Shown here one piece after another: positions 15,462 to 23,900 of a stretch of 36,878 nucleotides of DNA (position 1 is the stretch's first letter; each line of letters begins with the position of its first letter). Below the pieces are notes generated by a model. The model searched no databases, had not been told where the DNA came from, and worked only from the letters and a program-made list of their open reading frames with translations. A program made the position numbers and the translations under genes. Location of the stretch: positions 1-36,878 of the forward strand of contig CALAZI010000110.1 of assembly GCA_937895955.1 (NCBI GenBank), read 5' to 3'. Source of the stretch: an uncultured Alphaproteobacteria bacterium (GTDB lineage: Bacteria; Pseudomonadota; Alphaproteobacteria; Caulobacterales; Parvularculaceae).

Positions 15462-17792
15462 ATGGGGCATTTCCCATTACTTTCAATTAGCGCCGCTTTT
15501 TGCCTTGCGGGCTGCGCATCTGCGCCGCCAAGCGTTTTCCGGCAGTTTGATCTGGATAAGGGATATTCCGTTTCGACGGACGCGACGCAACGCGCCATCA
15601 TCAACATGCGCACGCATCCTTCCTCCAGGCCGGGCCGCGTCAATCCTGAACGCATCGTCTGCGCGGAGCCGAGCCCGGATGTCGCCTCGGTCGTTGCGAA
15701 TTCTTTCGCTTTCAGCGGCAACATATTCGGCAAAGGCAATGCCGCTATTTCAGCCGACCAGGCGACTGCGCTGGCGCAACTCGCCGAGCGCACCGTGACG
15801 GTGCAGCTCTTGCGTGATCAGATGTACCGCGCTTGCGAGGCCTACGCCAACGGCGCGATTTCCGCGACCGACTATTCGCTTTTGATGAGTCGCAACAATG
15901 ACGCGATGGTGACGCTGATGCTCGGCGAAGCGGCTAGCCGAACGGTCGGGCGCGATCTGGCGACACTGTCATCCGAGGCGTCGGGAAGCGCGAGCGCGTC
16001 AATGCCCGCAATCGTCGAAGCGGCGAAAGAAGCCGTCGCGGCGAATGAAGCGAGCGACAAGGCGGATGAAGAACTTGCGGCGGCGAAAGAGAAGGAAGCC
16101 GCCGCCGACGCGGCGGTTCAAATGACGGGGCCGACGACGACGCAAGCGGCGGCCGATTCAGCGCAAGAAAATGCCGAGGCGGCTGAAGAAGAAACCGCCG
16201 AAAAAGAACAAGCCGCCGACGCCGCGAAGGACGAGGCGAAGGAGAAGAATCAGGAGCTCATGCAGGCGGCGGCGAGCGGATCGGCGAAGGCGACCGCAAC
16301 AAAGGGCGGCGGCTCCTTTGGTCAATTGAATAAGGAAGCGGTCGACATCGCCAAAGAACTCGGGAAACTGCAGCGCGCCTATTTGGATAAGGGCGCTGAG
16401 CAGCATTTCATATCAGCGTGCATTGTGGAGCTTGGAACGACAAGAAAAGCGTTTGATTATTATGAGACTTCGAAGTTTGAGCCGAACTTGTATTTTACCG
16501 CTGAAGAATTGACTGATCATCAAAAGATTGTAGCGGACGCAATTTTACGGAGTTACGGTATTCAAGACTACCGACAGTATAGCCAATTTGCCCAATACAG
16601 TGAATCGTACGAAGGTAAAGACATTGAATCGCTGCTGTTGGGAGGAGTGCTGGCTGAAGCCGATATACAAAAGCTGAGCCCTGAACAGAGGAGGAATGCG
16701 GCAGCCAGGAGATGGGCTAATTTGCAAGAAGATCTTGCAAAAGTCTATCAAATGGGTCGCGGGACTCTTTCAAATAATCTGCAATATGATTTGGCCGAAT
16801 CTATCGCTTCCGAAGGCGAAAAGCCGATCGTCAAATACCTTGCGAACCGTCGAAAAAAATCTGATCGGCTTTGGCGAGGGTTGATGGCGGTTCAGGATCG
16901 AGAAAGTGCGTCATTACTTGCTCAAGAATGCCTCCTTCGACTGCCTGATCTGCTCACGCGCGAGCACAACATTCATTTCGTCAATGACGTTCTCGATTTT
17001 GTCGAGGATGTCGAGGAAGAGCGGGCGAGCGTGCTCAAAAAGCAATTTGAGGCGTCGGCTGGTTCGAAAACTGATAAGAAAACGCCGCCGCCCGCGGCCG
17101 CTGCCGACAAGATGATGAAAGCCGCCGGCGAACTCGTTAAGTGCCCAGACGGCGTTGCGGGGAATGAGTGTCGTAAAAAGAACGCCGGCGCCGTCGTCGC
17201 CTCTCTTGGAGGCGGATCGACGCAAGGCGGAAACGACAATTCTCCTCGCGGCCCGCGAAAGCCGGATGTCAGCGAACTCTCGCCGTTAGCGGCCTATGCG
17301 GCGGCTGAGCTTTCCTTTTCAAAGCTTATCGACGCAGCCAATGAATTCGAAAAAAATCCGCTCGGCGCGTGCTCTGAATCCTGCGGCAAATGCCTCGCCG
17401 GCGGCGGCTCGGGCGGACGCTGCTCCAAAAACGGAAAAACGCCGCCCTGTTCAAAGCGGTGCCAGGCGATCATTGCGCAGGGCTATGACGTTAAGGAAAG
17501 CGAACTGAAAGCCGCTTTTGACAAGCATCAGACCGACTATCAAAAGTCATTCGGGTTCAACGCAAAAGACGGTCTTGAGAAAAATGAGAAAAAACTGGCT
17601 GAAACGCGCCAAGCGCTCGCGAAAGAAAAAGACCCGAACAAGAAAGCCGCGCTGCTCGTTCAAACAGCTGCTCTAGAGCACGATCTCGTCACTGCCCGTA
17701 AACGATACCAGGATTTGGCGAAAGCATTCGACAAAACGGCCGGCGATATCGCGACGCATGTAAGAAAAATCAGCGAATTGCCGAAAGATTGA
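15462..17792 (+). CDS. Large lipoprotein of unknown function with coiled coils and Cys-rich region
   Basis: The 776-residue protein has a lipoprotein signal with lipobox L-A-G-C, preceded by a strong GGGGGAGAG ribosome-binding site. An N-terminal domain (about 20-180) contains V-C-A-E-P-S-P-D and L-L-R-D-Q-M-Y-R-A-C-E-A-Y-A-N-G-A, a pattern I recognise from proteobacterial lipoproteins but cannot name. Residues about 186-285 are Ala/Glu/Lys-rich and probably coiled coil. Residues about 325-500 form a different, less charged region whose DNA is far poorer in G+C than its surroundings. A Gly- and Cys-rich segment with seven Cys lies around 637-668, followed by a helical tail. It should be membrane-anchored and largely periplasmic or surface-exposed. 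No catalytic motif is visible. Confidence 0.8.
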   Translation: MGHFPLLSISAAFCLAGCASAPPSVFRQFDLDKGYSVSTDATQRAIINMRTHPSSRPGRVNPERIVCAEPSPDVASVVANSFAFSGNIFGKGNAAISADQATALAQLAERTVTVQLLRDQMYRACEAYANGAISATDYSLLMSRNNDAMVTLMLGEAASRTVGRDLATLSSEASGSASASMPAIVEAAKEAVAANEASDKADEELAAAKEKEAAADAAVQMTGPTTTQAAADSAQENAEAAEEETAEKEQAADAAKDEAKEKNQELMQAAASGSAKATATKGGGSFGQLNKEAVDIAKELGKLQRAYLDKGAEQHFISACIVELGTTRKAFDYYETSKFEPNLYFTAEELTDHQKIVADAILRSYGIQDYRQYSQFAQYSESYEGKDIESLLLGGVLAEADIQKLSPEQRRNAAARRWANLQEDLAKVYQMGRGTLSNNLQYDLAESIASEGEKPIVKYLANRRKKSDRLWRGLMAVQDRESASLLAQECLLRLPDLLTREHNIHFVNDVLDFVEDVEEERASVLKKQFEASAGSKTDKKTPPPAAAADKMMKAAGELVKCPDGVAGNECRKKNAGAVVASLGGGSTQGGNDNSPRGPRKPDVSELSPLAAYAAAELSFSKLIDAANEFEKNPLGACSESCGKCLAGGGSGGRCSKNGKTPPCSKRCQAIIAQGYDVKESELKAAFDKHQTDYQKSFGFNAKDGLEKNEKKLAETRQALAKEKDPNKKAALLVQTAALEHDLVTARKRYQDLAKAFDKTAGDIATHVRKISELPKD

Positions 17793-18215
17793 TCAGGCCT
17801 TGTTGTCGAGGATGAGCGGCGCGGCGTTTGCGCGTCTTGCGCCGTAGCCGGGTTCCGCCGTTTTTCCGGCTTCTTCGGCGATCGCCTTCATCACGCTTTC
17901 GCTCGCCGCGCGCGCGCCGTCGATCAGCGCGCGTTGACGTTCGGCGCGCGCCTCGAACGCTTTCGTCATTTCGCGCAATTCGGCGATCAGGCCGTCGCCG
18001 GCGCCCGTCACGCTTGACCGATCGGCGGCGACGGCGCGGATCGATTGCGCATAGGCGGCCGCAAGGCGCGCCTTGTCGGGCTGCAGCGCGGCGAGATCTT
18101 GCGGGCGGCGCGCTTCGAGCGCGGCGTTTTCGCGAATGATGACCGCCGTCAGCTCCTCGGTGAGCGCGATCAGCGTTTTCACGCGCGCGGCGGCGTCAAG
18201 AGCGAGTTCGCTCAT
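17793..18215 (-). CDS. FlbY/FlgN-like flagellar protein
   Basis: This 140-residue, mostly helical protein sits where Caulobacter carries flbY. Its N-terminal part (about 10-115) has the heptad-like pattern and E-N-A-A-L-E-A-R-R-P segment of FlgN-type flagellar export chaperones. Its ATG at 18215 overlaps the stop of the preceding rod-binding gene by four bases, indicating translational coupling, so it is the third gene of the flgI operon. A chaperone role is inferred from position and shape; sequence similarity is weak by eye. It ends one base after the convergent lipoprotein gene. Confidence 0.7.
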   Translation of the reverse strand: MSELALDAAARVKTLIALTEELTAVIIRENAALEARRPQDLAALQPDKARLAAAYAQSIRAVAADRSSVTGAGDGLIAELREMTKAFEARAERQRALIDGARAASESVMKAIAEEAGKTAEPGYGARRANAAPLILDNKA

Positions 18216-18517
18216 TGTCTTGTCTCCTGATGAACGCTTTGAAGATTGATGAGCGCCGATTGGACATGGTCGGCGACGCCGAACCCGCCGCGCTCGGCCA
18301 TCGCCTTGGCGTAGGATTCCTGAAGCAGGCTCTTGAAGAAGTCCTCGCTCTTGCCGCCGCCGGCGATTTCCGGCGTCGAGACGGTGTTGAACAAGGGCGC
18401 AAGCATCTGCGCGATAAAGACGGCTTCGAAGTCTTTTGCGGCGTCGGAAAGTCTCTTTTGCTCCCCCGCTTGCGGGGCAGGAAAGGCGCGTGACGGGATG
18501 ATGGCGGATTCCATCAC
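18212..18517 (-). CDS. Rod-binding protein, FlgJ N-terminal-like (CheL type)
   Basis: The 101-residue protein matches the N-terminal rod-binding domain of FlgJ, which helps cap the flagellar rod in the periplasm. The hallmark A-A-K-D-F-E-A-V-F-I-A-Q-M-L is present at about residues 26-39, followed by G-G-K-S-E-D-F-F-K-S-L-L-Q-E. The muramidase domain of enterobacterial FlgJ is absent, as in Caulobacter CheL. The start codon overlaps the flgI stop by four bases and the stop overlaps the next start by four, so the three genes form one coupled operon. Confidence 0.88.
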   Translation of the reverse strand: MMESAIIPSRAFPAPQAGEQKRLSDAAKDFEAVFIAQMLAPLFNTVSTPEIAGGGKSEDFFKSLLQESYAKAMAERGGFGVADHVQSALINLQSVHQETRQ

Positions 18518-19647
18518 AACACCTCGATATCGGCCTGCAAGGCGCCGGCCGCCTTGATCGCCTGCAGGATGGCGATGAGATCGCGAGGGGAAACGCCGAG
18601 CGCGTTGAGCCCGTCGACGAGATCGCGAAGGCGAACGCTTTCCTCAACGATTTTAAGATCGGCGGGCTCATCATCCGCGCCGACCGAGGTGCGCGGCACG
18701 ACGACGGTTTCGCCGCCGCGCGAGAAGGGCGAGGGCTGGCTCACCTGCGGCGTCTCGCCGACCGATATCGTCAGGTTGCCCTGCGCGATCGCGACCGTCG
18801 ACACGCGCACATCATCGCCGATGACGACGACGCCGGCCGTTTCATCGATGACGACCTTGGCCCGCATGTCGGCGTTGACGCTGATCGTCTCGACGCGGGC
18901 AATGAGCGCGACCATGTCGCCTGAATAATTCTGCGGCCGGTTGAGATTGACCGTGCCGGGGTCGGCGACGGACGCCGCACCCGCGCCGAGCGCCGCATTG
19001 ATCGCCGCGCTGATGCGGTTCGCCGTCGTGAAATCAGGATTGCGGAGCGCCAGGCGCACGCTGTCGCGTGCGCCGATGTCATAGGCGATTTCGCGTTCGA
19101 CGACGGCGCCGTTGGCGATGCGCCCGTTTGTCGGCACGCCGCGCGTCAATGAGGCGGCCTGACCGCGCGCCGCGTAACCGCCGACGGCGAGCGATCCTTG
19201 CGCGACGGCGTAGACCTCTCCGTCGGCGCCGTAGAGCGGCGTCACCAGAAGAACGCCGCCGCGCAGGCTTTCGGCGTCGCCAAGCGCTGAAACCGAAACG
19301 TCGATGCGCGCGCCCTGCGTCGCGAAGGGCGGCAGGTTCGCCGTCACCATGACGGCGGCGATGTTTTCCGTGTCGAGCGCTTCTGAACGAATGTTGACGC
19401 CCATCCGCTCCAGCATCGAGACAAGGCTCTCGCGCGTGAAAGGCGTGTTGCGAATGCGGTCGCCCGTGCCGTCAAGGCCGACGACCAGGCCGTAGCCGAT
19501 CAGCATGTTGTCGCGCACGCCCTCGACATCGGTGAGATCCTTGATGCGCGCGGCCGAGCGCGCCGGTCCGATCGAGACCGACAGGGTCAGCGACAGGATG
19601 AAGGCGAAGAGAAAGATTTTCGCAAGACGGGGTGAGCTGGCGTGCAC
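18514..19647 (-). CDS. flgI: Flagellar P-ring protein FlgI
   Basis: This 377-residue exported protein forms the P-ring around the flagellar rod in the peptidoglycan layer. It has an N-terminal signal peptide ending near A-R-S-A-A-R, then the conserved I-K-D-L-T-D-V-E-G-V-R, L-I-G-Y-G-L-V-V-G-L-D-G-T-G-D family start, and the C-terminal V-R-L-R-D-L-V-D-G-L-N-A-L-G-V-S-P-R-D. The length is normal for the family. The start is GTG. A sigma-54-type promoter lies about 50 bases upstream, consistent with class III flagellar expression, and the gene heads an operon with the CheL-like and FlbY-like genes. Confidence 0.97.
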   Translation of the reverse strand: MHASSPRLAKIFLFAFILSLTLSVSIGPARSAARIKDLTDVEGVRDNMLIGYGLVVGLDGTGDRIRNTPFTRESLVSMLERMGVNIRSEALDTENIAAVMVTANLPPFATQGARIDVSVSALGDAESLRGGVLLVTPLYGADGEVYAVAQGSLAVGGYAARGQAASLTRGVPTNGRIANGAVVEREIAYDIGARDSVRLALRNPDFTTANRISAAINAALGAGAASVADPGTVNLNRPQNYSGDMVALIARVETISVNADMRAKVVIDETAGVVVIGDDVRVSTVAIAQGNLTISVGETPQVSQPSPFSRGGETVVVPRTSVGADDEPADLKIVEESVRLRDLVDGLNALGVSPRDLIAILQAIKAAGALQADIEVL

Positions 19648-19693
19648 GTCGGATCGCTTTCATGGCGCCCGCGGGATCGGGGCGCTCTTTATC

Positions 19694-19709
19694 AGCGAGA
19701 GCCGTGCCA
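19694..19709 (-). promoter_or_regulatory. Sigma-54 (-24/-12) promoter of the flgI operon
   Basis: On the minus strand, starting at 19709, the sequence is TGGCACG-GCTC-TCGCT. It matches the sigma-54 consensus TGGCACG-N4-TTGCW except for one base in the -12 box, with exactly ten bases between the GG and GC doublets. The expected transcript start is near 19683, about 35 bases before the flgI start codon. Confidence 0.75.
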
Positions 19710-19806
19710 GTCGGCGCATCGTGCAAAAGCGCTTGAATTCCAACGAATTGCAGCCCGCTTCCTTTCGCGAGAGTTCGCGCGCGCCGACTGTTTCGGAAGT
19801 TCCTGC

Positions 19807-19823
19807 CGGGAAATTTTTTCCCG
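19807..19823. promoter_or_regulatory. Perfect palindrome next to the fliX promoter region
   Basis: CGGGAAA-TTT-TTTCCCG is a perfect inverted repeat with 7-base arms. It ends one base before the CtrA-like box and lies between the divergent flgI and fliX genes. It may be a protein-binding site. The T-run lies within the stem and loop, which argues against a normal terminator. Confidence 0.45.
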
Positions 19824-19824
19824 C

Positions 19825-19839
19825 TTAACGAAACCTTTA
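19825..19839 (+). promoter_or_regulatory. CtrA-like box upstream of fliX
   Basis: TTAA-N7-TTTA at 19825-19839 differs by one base from the CtrA recognition sequence TTAA-N7-TTAA. It lies 48 bases before the fliX start codon chosen here, which is where class II flagellar promoters of Caulobacter carry their CtrA site. This is motif evidence only. Confidence 0.5.
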
Positions 19840-19886
19840 TGGCCGGCGCCGCATGTTTGCGGCGAAGGGAATTAATCGGCGTACCG

Positions 19887-20306
19887 ATGATAAGAGTGAC
19901 CGGGACAGGCGGATCTGGCGCAACGCGCGGCGCGCGCGGAACCGACGGCGCGCGCAAATCCTCGTCGGGCTCTTTCAAACTGGGTGAGGCGGCCGGCGCG
20001 CCGCCAAGCGCGGCGTCCCCGGGCGCCAGCGAGACGGCGTCGACTTCGGCGCTCGGCGCGCTCATCGCGCTTCAAGGCGAGCAGCGCGGCAGGGGCGCGC
20101 GTCACCGGGCGATGGCCGAGCGCATGCTGATTCTGCTCGAGCGCCTGCGCGACGGGCTTCTGAGCGGCCGAATCGGCGTGCGCGAATTGGAAGCGCTCCA
20201 GGATGCTGCGAGTGCGAAATTGGACGATCCGGACGAAAGAATCGCCCAGCTTTACGCCGAAATCGCCCTGCGCGCGCGGGTTGAACTCGCCAAGCTCGGC
20301 CGCTGA
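19887..20306 (+). CDS. fliX: Flagellar assembly regulator FliX
   Basis: The 139-residue protein matches Caulobacter-type FliX in length, position and pattern. It has a short N-terminal I-R-V-T-G-T-G-G strand, a variable Ser/Ala/Gly-rich middle, and a C-terminal helical domain with L-L-E-R-L-R-D-G-L-L-S-G-R-I and the terminal I-A-L-R-A-R-V-E-L-A-K-L. FliX is known to partner FlbD, the sigma-54 activator, and couples basal-body assembly to class III/IV flagellar transcription; that fits the sigma-54 promoter of the divergent flgI operon. I chose the ATG at 19887 because the family begins at this point; the upstream ATG at 19839 adds 16 unrelated residues. Confidence 0.88.
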   Translation: MIRVTGTGGSGATRGARGTDGARKSSSGSFKLGEAAGAPPSAASPGASETASTSALGALIALQGEQRGRGARHRAMAERMLILLERLRDGLLSGRIGVRELEALQDAASAKLDDPDERIAQLYAEIALRARVELAKLGR

Positions 20307-20365
20307 AAAGCGCCCCCGCGCCGGCGGAAACAGTTTTGTCAGGAATTTGAATTTGAATGCCGCGC

Positions 20366-20388
20366 GCCCCGTTTCGGGCGGGGCTTTT
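20366..20388 (+). terminator. Intrinsic terminator after fliX
   Basis: GCCCCG at 20366-20371 pairs with CGGGGC at 20379-20384 around a 7-base loop, directly followed by TTTT. It lies 60 bases after the fliX stop and before dksA, so the two genes probably have separate transcripts. Confidence 0.65.
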
Positions 20389-20447
20389 GCGGCTTGAGGC
20401 GGCGCGGCGGCGCGACTATACAGGCCGCGCCTTGAGGGGCGGGAAAG

Positions 20448-20918
20448 ATGAAATTGTTTGCCAAAAAAGTGAGCAAGTCCGTGAGTTCAAAGAAGAAAAA
20501 GTCGGCCGAAACCGACCTTGCCGATTATCGCCCTGATGAGTCGGAACCCTTCATGAATGAACGCCAGAAAGAATACTTCCGTCGGAAGCTTCTCGACTGG
20601 AAAGCGGACATTTTGCGGGAGAGCAAATACACGCTCGAACAGCTTCAGGAAGAAAGCCTGCATCTTCCCGATATCGCCGATCGCGCTTCGAGCGAGACCG
20701 ACAAGGCGATTGAATTGCGCACCCGCGACCGCCAGCGCAAGCTGATTTCAAAAATCGATTCGGCGCTGCGGCGCATCGAAACCGGTGAATACGGTTTCTG
20801 CGAAGAAACGGGCGAGCCGATCGGCCTGCGCCGTCTTGAAGCGCGCCCGATCGCAACCTTGTCGCTTGAAGCGCAAGAACGCCACGAGCGTTCTGAAAAA
20901 GTCCATCGCGACGATTGA
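20448..20918 (+). CDS. dksA: DksA-family transcription factor (zinc-finger-less form)
   Basis: The 156-residue protein is a DksA/TraR-type factor that enters the RNA polymerase secondary channel and acts with ppGpp. It has a basic Lys-rich N-terminus, a coiled-coil region with D-I-A-D-R-A-S-S-E-T-D (the acidic tip), and a C-terminal G-E-Y-G-F-C-E-E-T-G-E-P-I-G-L-R-R-L-E-A-R-P. Of the four zinc-binding Cys of E. coli DksA only the first remains; the others are replaced in C-E-E-T and A-T-L-S-L-E-A. This is usual for alphaproteobacterial DksA. It lies next to fliX, as in Caulobacter. The ATG at 20448 is preceded by GGGAAAG. Confidence 0.93.
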   Translation: MKLFAKKVSKSVSSKKKKSAETDLADYRPDESEPFMNERQKEYFRRKLLDWKADILRESKYTLEQLQEESLHLPDIADRASSETDKAIELRTRDRQRKLISKIDSALRRIETGEYGFCEETGEPIGLRRLEARPIATLSLEAQERHERSEKVHRDD

Positions 20919-20953
20919 TGCGTCCCTGCGCGCAGCGCGGATTTCGGACCCTG

Positions 20954-23900
20954 TCAGGAAGGCCGACTGTTTAAAAGGCCGTCGCGGCCGGCTTTCCCCG
21001 CCGCGGTTCGCTGGTAAAGCACCGCAATGCCGATCAGCGTCGCGCCGAGGCCGAGAAACGCCGATGCGCGCCAAACGCCCTCTAAACCGCCCATGTCGAA
21101 AATGAAAACCTTGAACGCCGCGAGCATCAGGGCCGCGAACCCTGCGACGCTGACGAGGCGCAAGCGCCGTAAGGCGCCGACGATGAGAAGCCCGGCGGCG
21201 TAGATGATGATGGCGGCGGAATAGCTCCAGGATTCGCCGAGGCCGATGAACCCGGCGTTCAATTGCGGCGCGTGGAACAGGTGACGGACGACGAGGATCA
21301 GCCATAGGAGGCCGAGCAGCGCCGCGAAATAGGCGCCGGCTTTCGCGATGCGCGCATGACCGGCGCGACCGGCCGCCCACGCGGCGGCGACAAAGCCGAA
21401 AGCGGGCGCCAGATAATCGAAGGCGAGAAGATTGATAAAAGGCGGCCCGCCGATCGGTTGCGGATCGACGCCCCACCAGGGATTGGCGCCGATGACGCCG
21501 ATAAGCCCGATCATGGCGGCGGCGAGAATGAGAAGAATCCTGAACGACCAGATGACGACGACGCGATCAGGCCGCATGAAACGATAGCCCGCGGTGGCCG
21601 CGACGAGCGTCCAGGCGCTCGCCAGCGCTGCGCCTTCATGCAGGCCTATCTCGCCTTGCGCGAGGTAAGGCGCCTGGAAAACATGACGTATGGCGAGCGT
21701 AAGCCAGCTTGCGCCGACGACGGCGCTTGCGGCGCCGAGCATGCGCGATTGAATTTTCAATCCGCTGCGGCGCGACGCAAAAGCGGCGGCGGCGAATCCA
21801 AGCGCCGGCGCGAGATAATAGAGCAACAGCGAATTGAGGACCGGAAGACCGCCGATCGGTTGGGGATCGTAACCGAACGCCGGGTTGGCGTAGATGAGCG
21901 AATAGAAAAGCGTGACGGCGCCCGCCGCGCCGAGCAGTCCGATTTCGGCGAAGCGGCGCACGGCTGAAAGCGCTTCGCCGAAGCGCCATCGCATGAAGGC
22001 GGCGATCGACAGCCAGTTCAGCGTCTGCAGGCTCGCCTCGGTCAGCGAGAACGCGCCGGCGCCGATATCGCCGCCATTCAGGAAATGTCGAATTTCGAGC
22101 GTGACGAAGACCGAAAACAGCGCGATTGCGCCGCCCTCAAGCGCCTGAACGATGCGCGCCTTGTCGCCAAGGCCGCCGCGCTCGAAAGTCCGCGCGGCGA
22201 ACCAGAAGGCGGCGGCGGGCGCGAGATACCCGACAAGCAGAAGGTTGAAGATCGGAATATCGCCCACGGCGTAAGAGAAAACCTCCGGCAGCAGCAAAAG
22301 CCGGATCGACGAAACGACCGCGAGCGCTGCGGAACAATATTTCAGCGCAGGCAAGTCGAAGCGCCGCCACAGCAAGGCGAGGACAGGCGCCTGCGCTGCG
22401 AGCGCGGCGCTGAGCGTCATGCCGCTGAACGCCATCGTCGCCGCCAGCGCGCCGGCGCCGCTGGCGCCGATGACGAACGCCGAAATTGCGCCGGGGCTTG
22501 CGTCAGCGCCGCCCTCTCGTTTCACGAGATCGGCGATCATGACGATATTGGCGGCGATAGCGACGAAAACGCCGGCGAACAGCGCAAATGACGGCGCATC
22601 GGCGCCGATCCAGTATTGGACGGCGAGAAGCGCTGTCGGCCCGAGACCGGCGGCGCAAGCGATCAAAGCCTTGTCCGCGGCGCGCCGCATCGCCGCTCCG
22701 CCGCCGGCGTAAAAGAGCGCAGCGAAAAAGAGGCTCCAGCGCCAGTCGCCGACGACGGCGCCGTCGATCGCCGTCGCCGCAATGATGGAGGCGGCGATCA
22801 GGAAGGGAGCGAAGGAGAAATACCGCCGCCAGCGCGCCGCGGCGACCGAAAGGCCATAGAGCGCCGTCCACATGACCGCGCCTTCGACAGCGTCCGGCTG
22901 ACCGAATGTGAGCGTCAGGGCGACGAACGCCGTTCCGCACAGCGCCGGCGCTGTCAGGTGCGAAAGCGTCGGCGATCCCTGCGCGTCAGCGCCGGGCGGG
23001 TTCTTGAACGTGAACGGACGATCCGCGTCGCGCCGCGCAAGATAGACGACGAACGCGGCGAAGGCCGGCAGATAGATGTAAACGCTGATGTCGCTCGCCG
23101 GCGCCGCAAGGCTCCACAGGAAGGGCCAGGCGAGGCCGCCGCCCATCGCCGCATAGGCGACGCGCCGCCAGTTCATGCGGTCGGCGACGAAAAATCCGCC
23201 GGCGGTGACGCCGAAAACGTAAAGAAAAAGCGGCCCGGCGAGAACGGCGCCCGATGCGGTCAAAAGCGGCGCGCCATGCGCGCCGGCGAATGCGAGAACG
23301 CCGAGCCCTTGCGCGCGATGACGCATGGCGATCGCCGCGATGCCCGCGCTCGCCGCCGCAAGGAGCGCGGCGGCGATGATTGCCGGCAGCATCTCATATA
23401 ATCCGTATGCGGCGTAAATGGCGCCGTAAATCGTCGCGCCGCCCGCGCCCGCGAGCGCGCCGGGCGCGGCGCTTTTTCGCCAGGCGTCCGGCGTCGCCCT
23501 GTCGCCGAGCGTCGCCTCACGCTCCTTAGCGAGACGATCGCCGGCGACGATCACGAAAGCGCCGATCGCAAGGGCCGCCGCGATCCGCATCGGCGGACCG
23601 AAGAAGCCGGCGTCGACCGCGCTTTTCAAGAGAAAGGCCCCGCCCAAAACCAGCGCGAGCCCGCCGAGCCAGATCAGCCAGTTTTTCGACAGCGATTGCA
23701 TGAACAGCTGGATGCGGTCCGGCCCGGCGGCAATCTGAGCCGCCGCCGTTTCGACAGGGGGCTCGTTTTTCGGATCGGGCGCCGGCGCCGTTTGAGGGGC
23801 GAGGGGCGTCGTTTCCGGGCTCTTGATCTCGCGTGCGGAAGCTTCAGGGGAAAGCGGCGCCGGCGCTTGGCGTTGCGGCGCGGCGGCTGATTGCGGCGGC

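Noticed and set aside
19472..20065. Minus-strand frame spanning the flgI-fliX gap
   Set aside because: It overlaps both flagellar genes and the regulatory gap out of frame and has no recognisable domain.
22616..23401. Plus-strand frame of 261 codons inside the DUF2339 gene
   Set aside because: Arg/Glu-rich low-complexity translation opposite a clear membrane protein.
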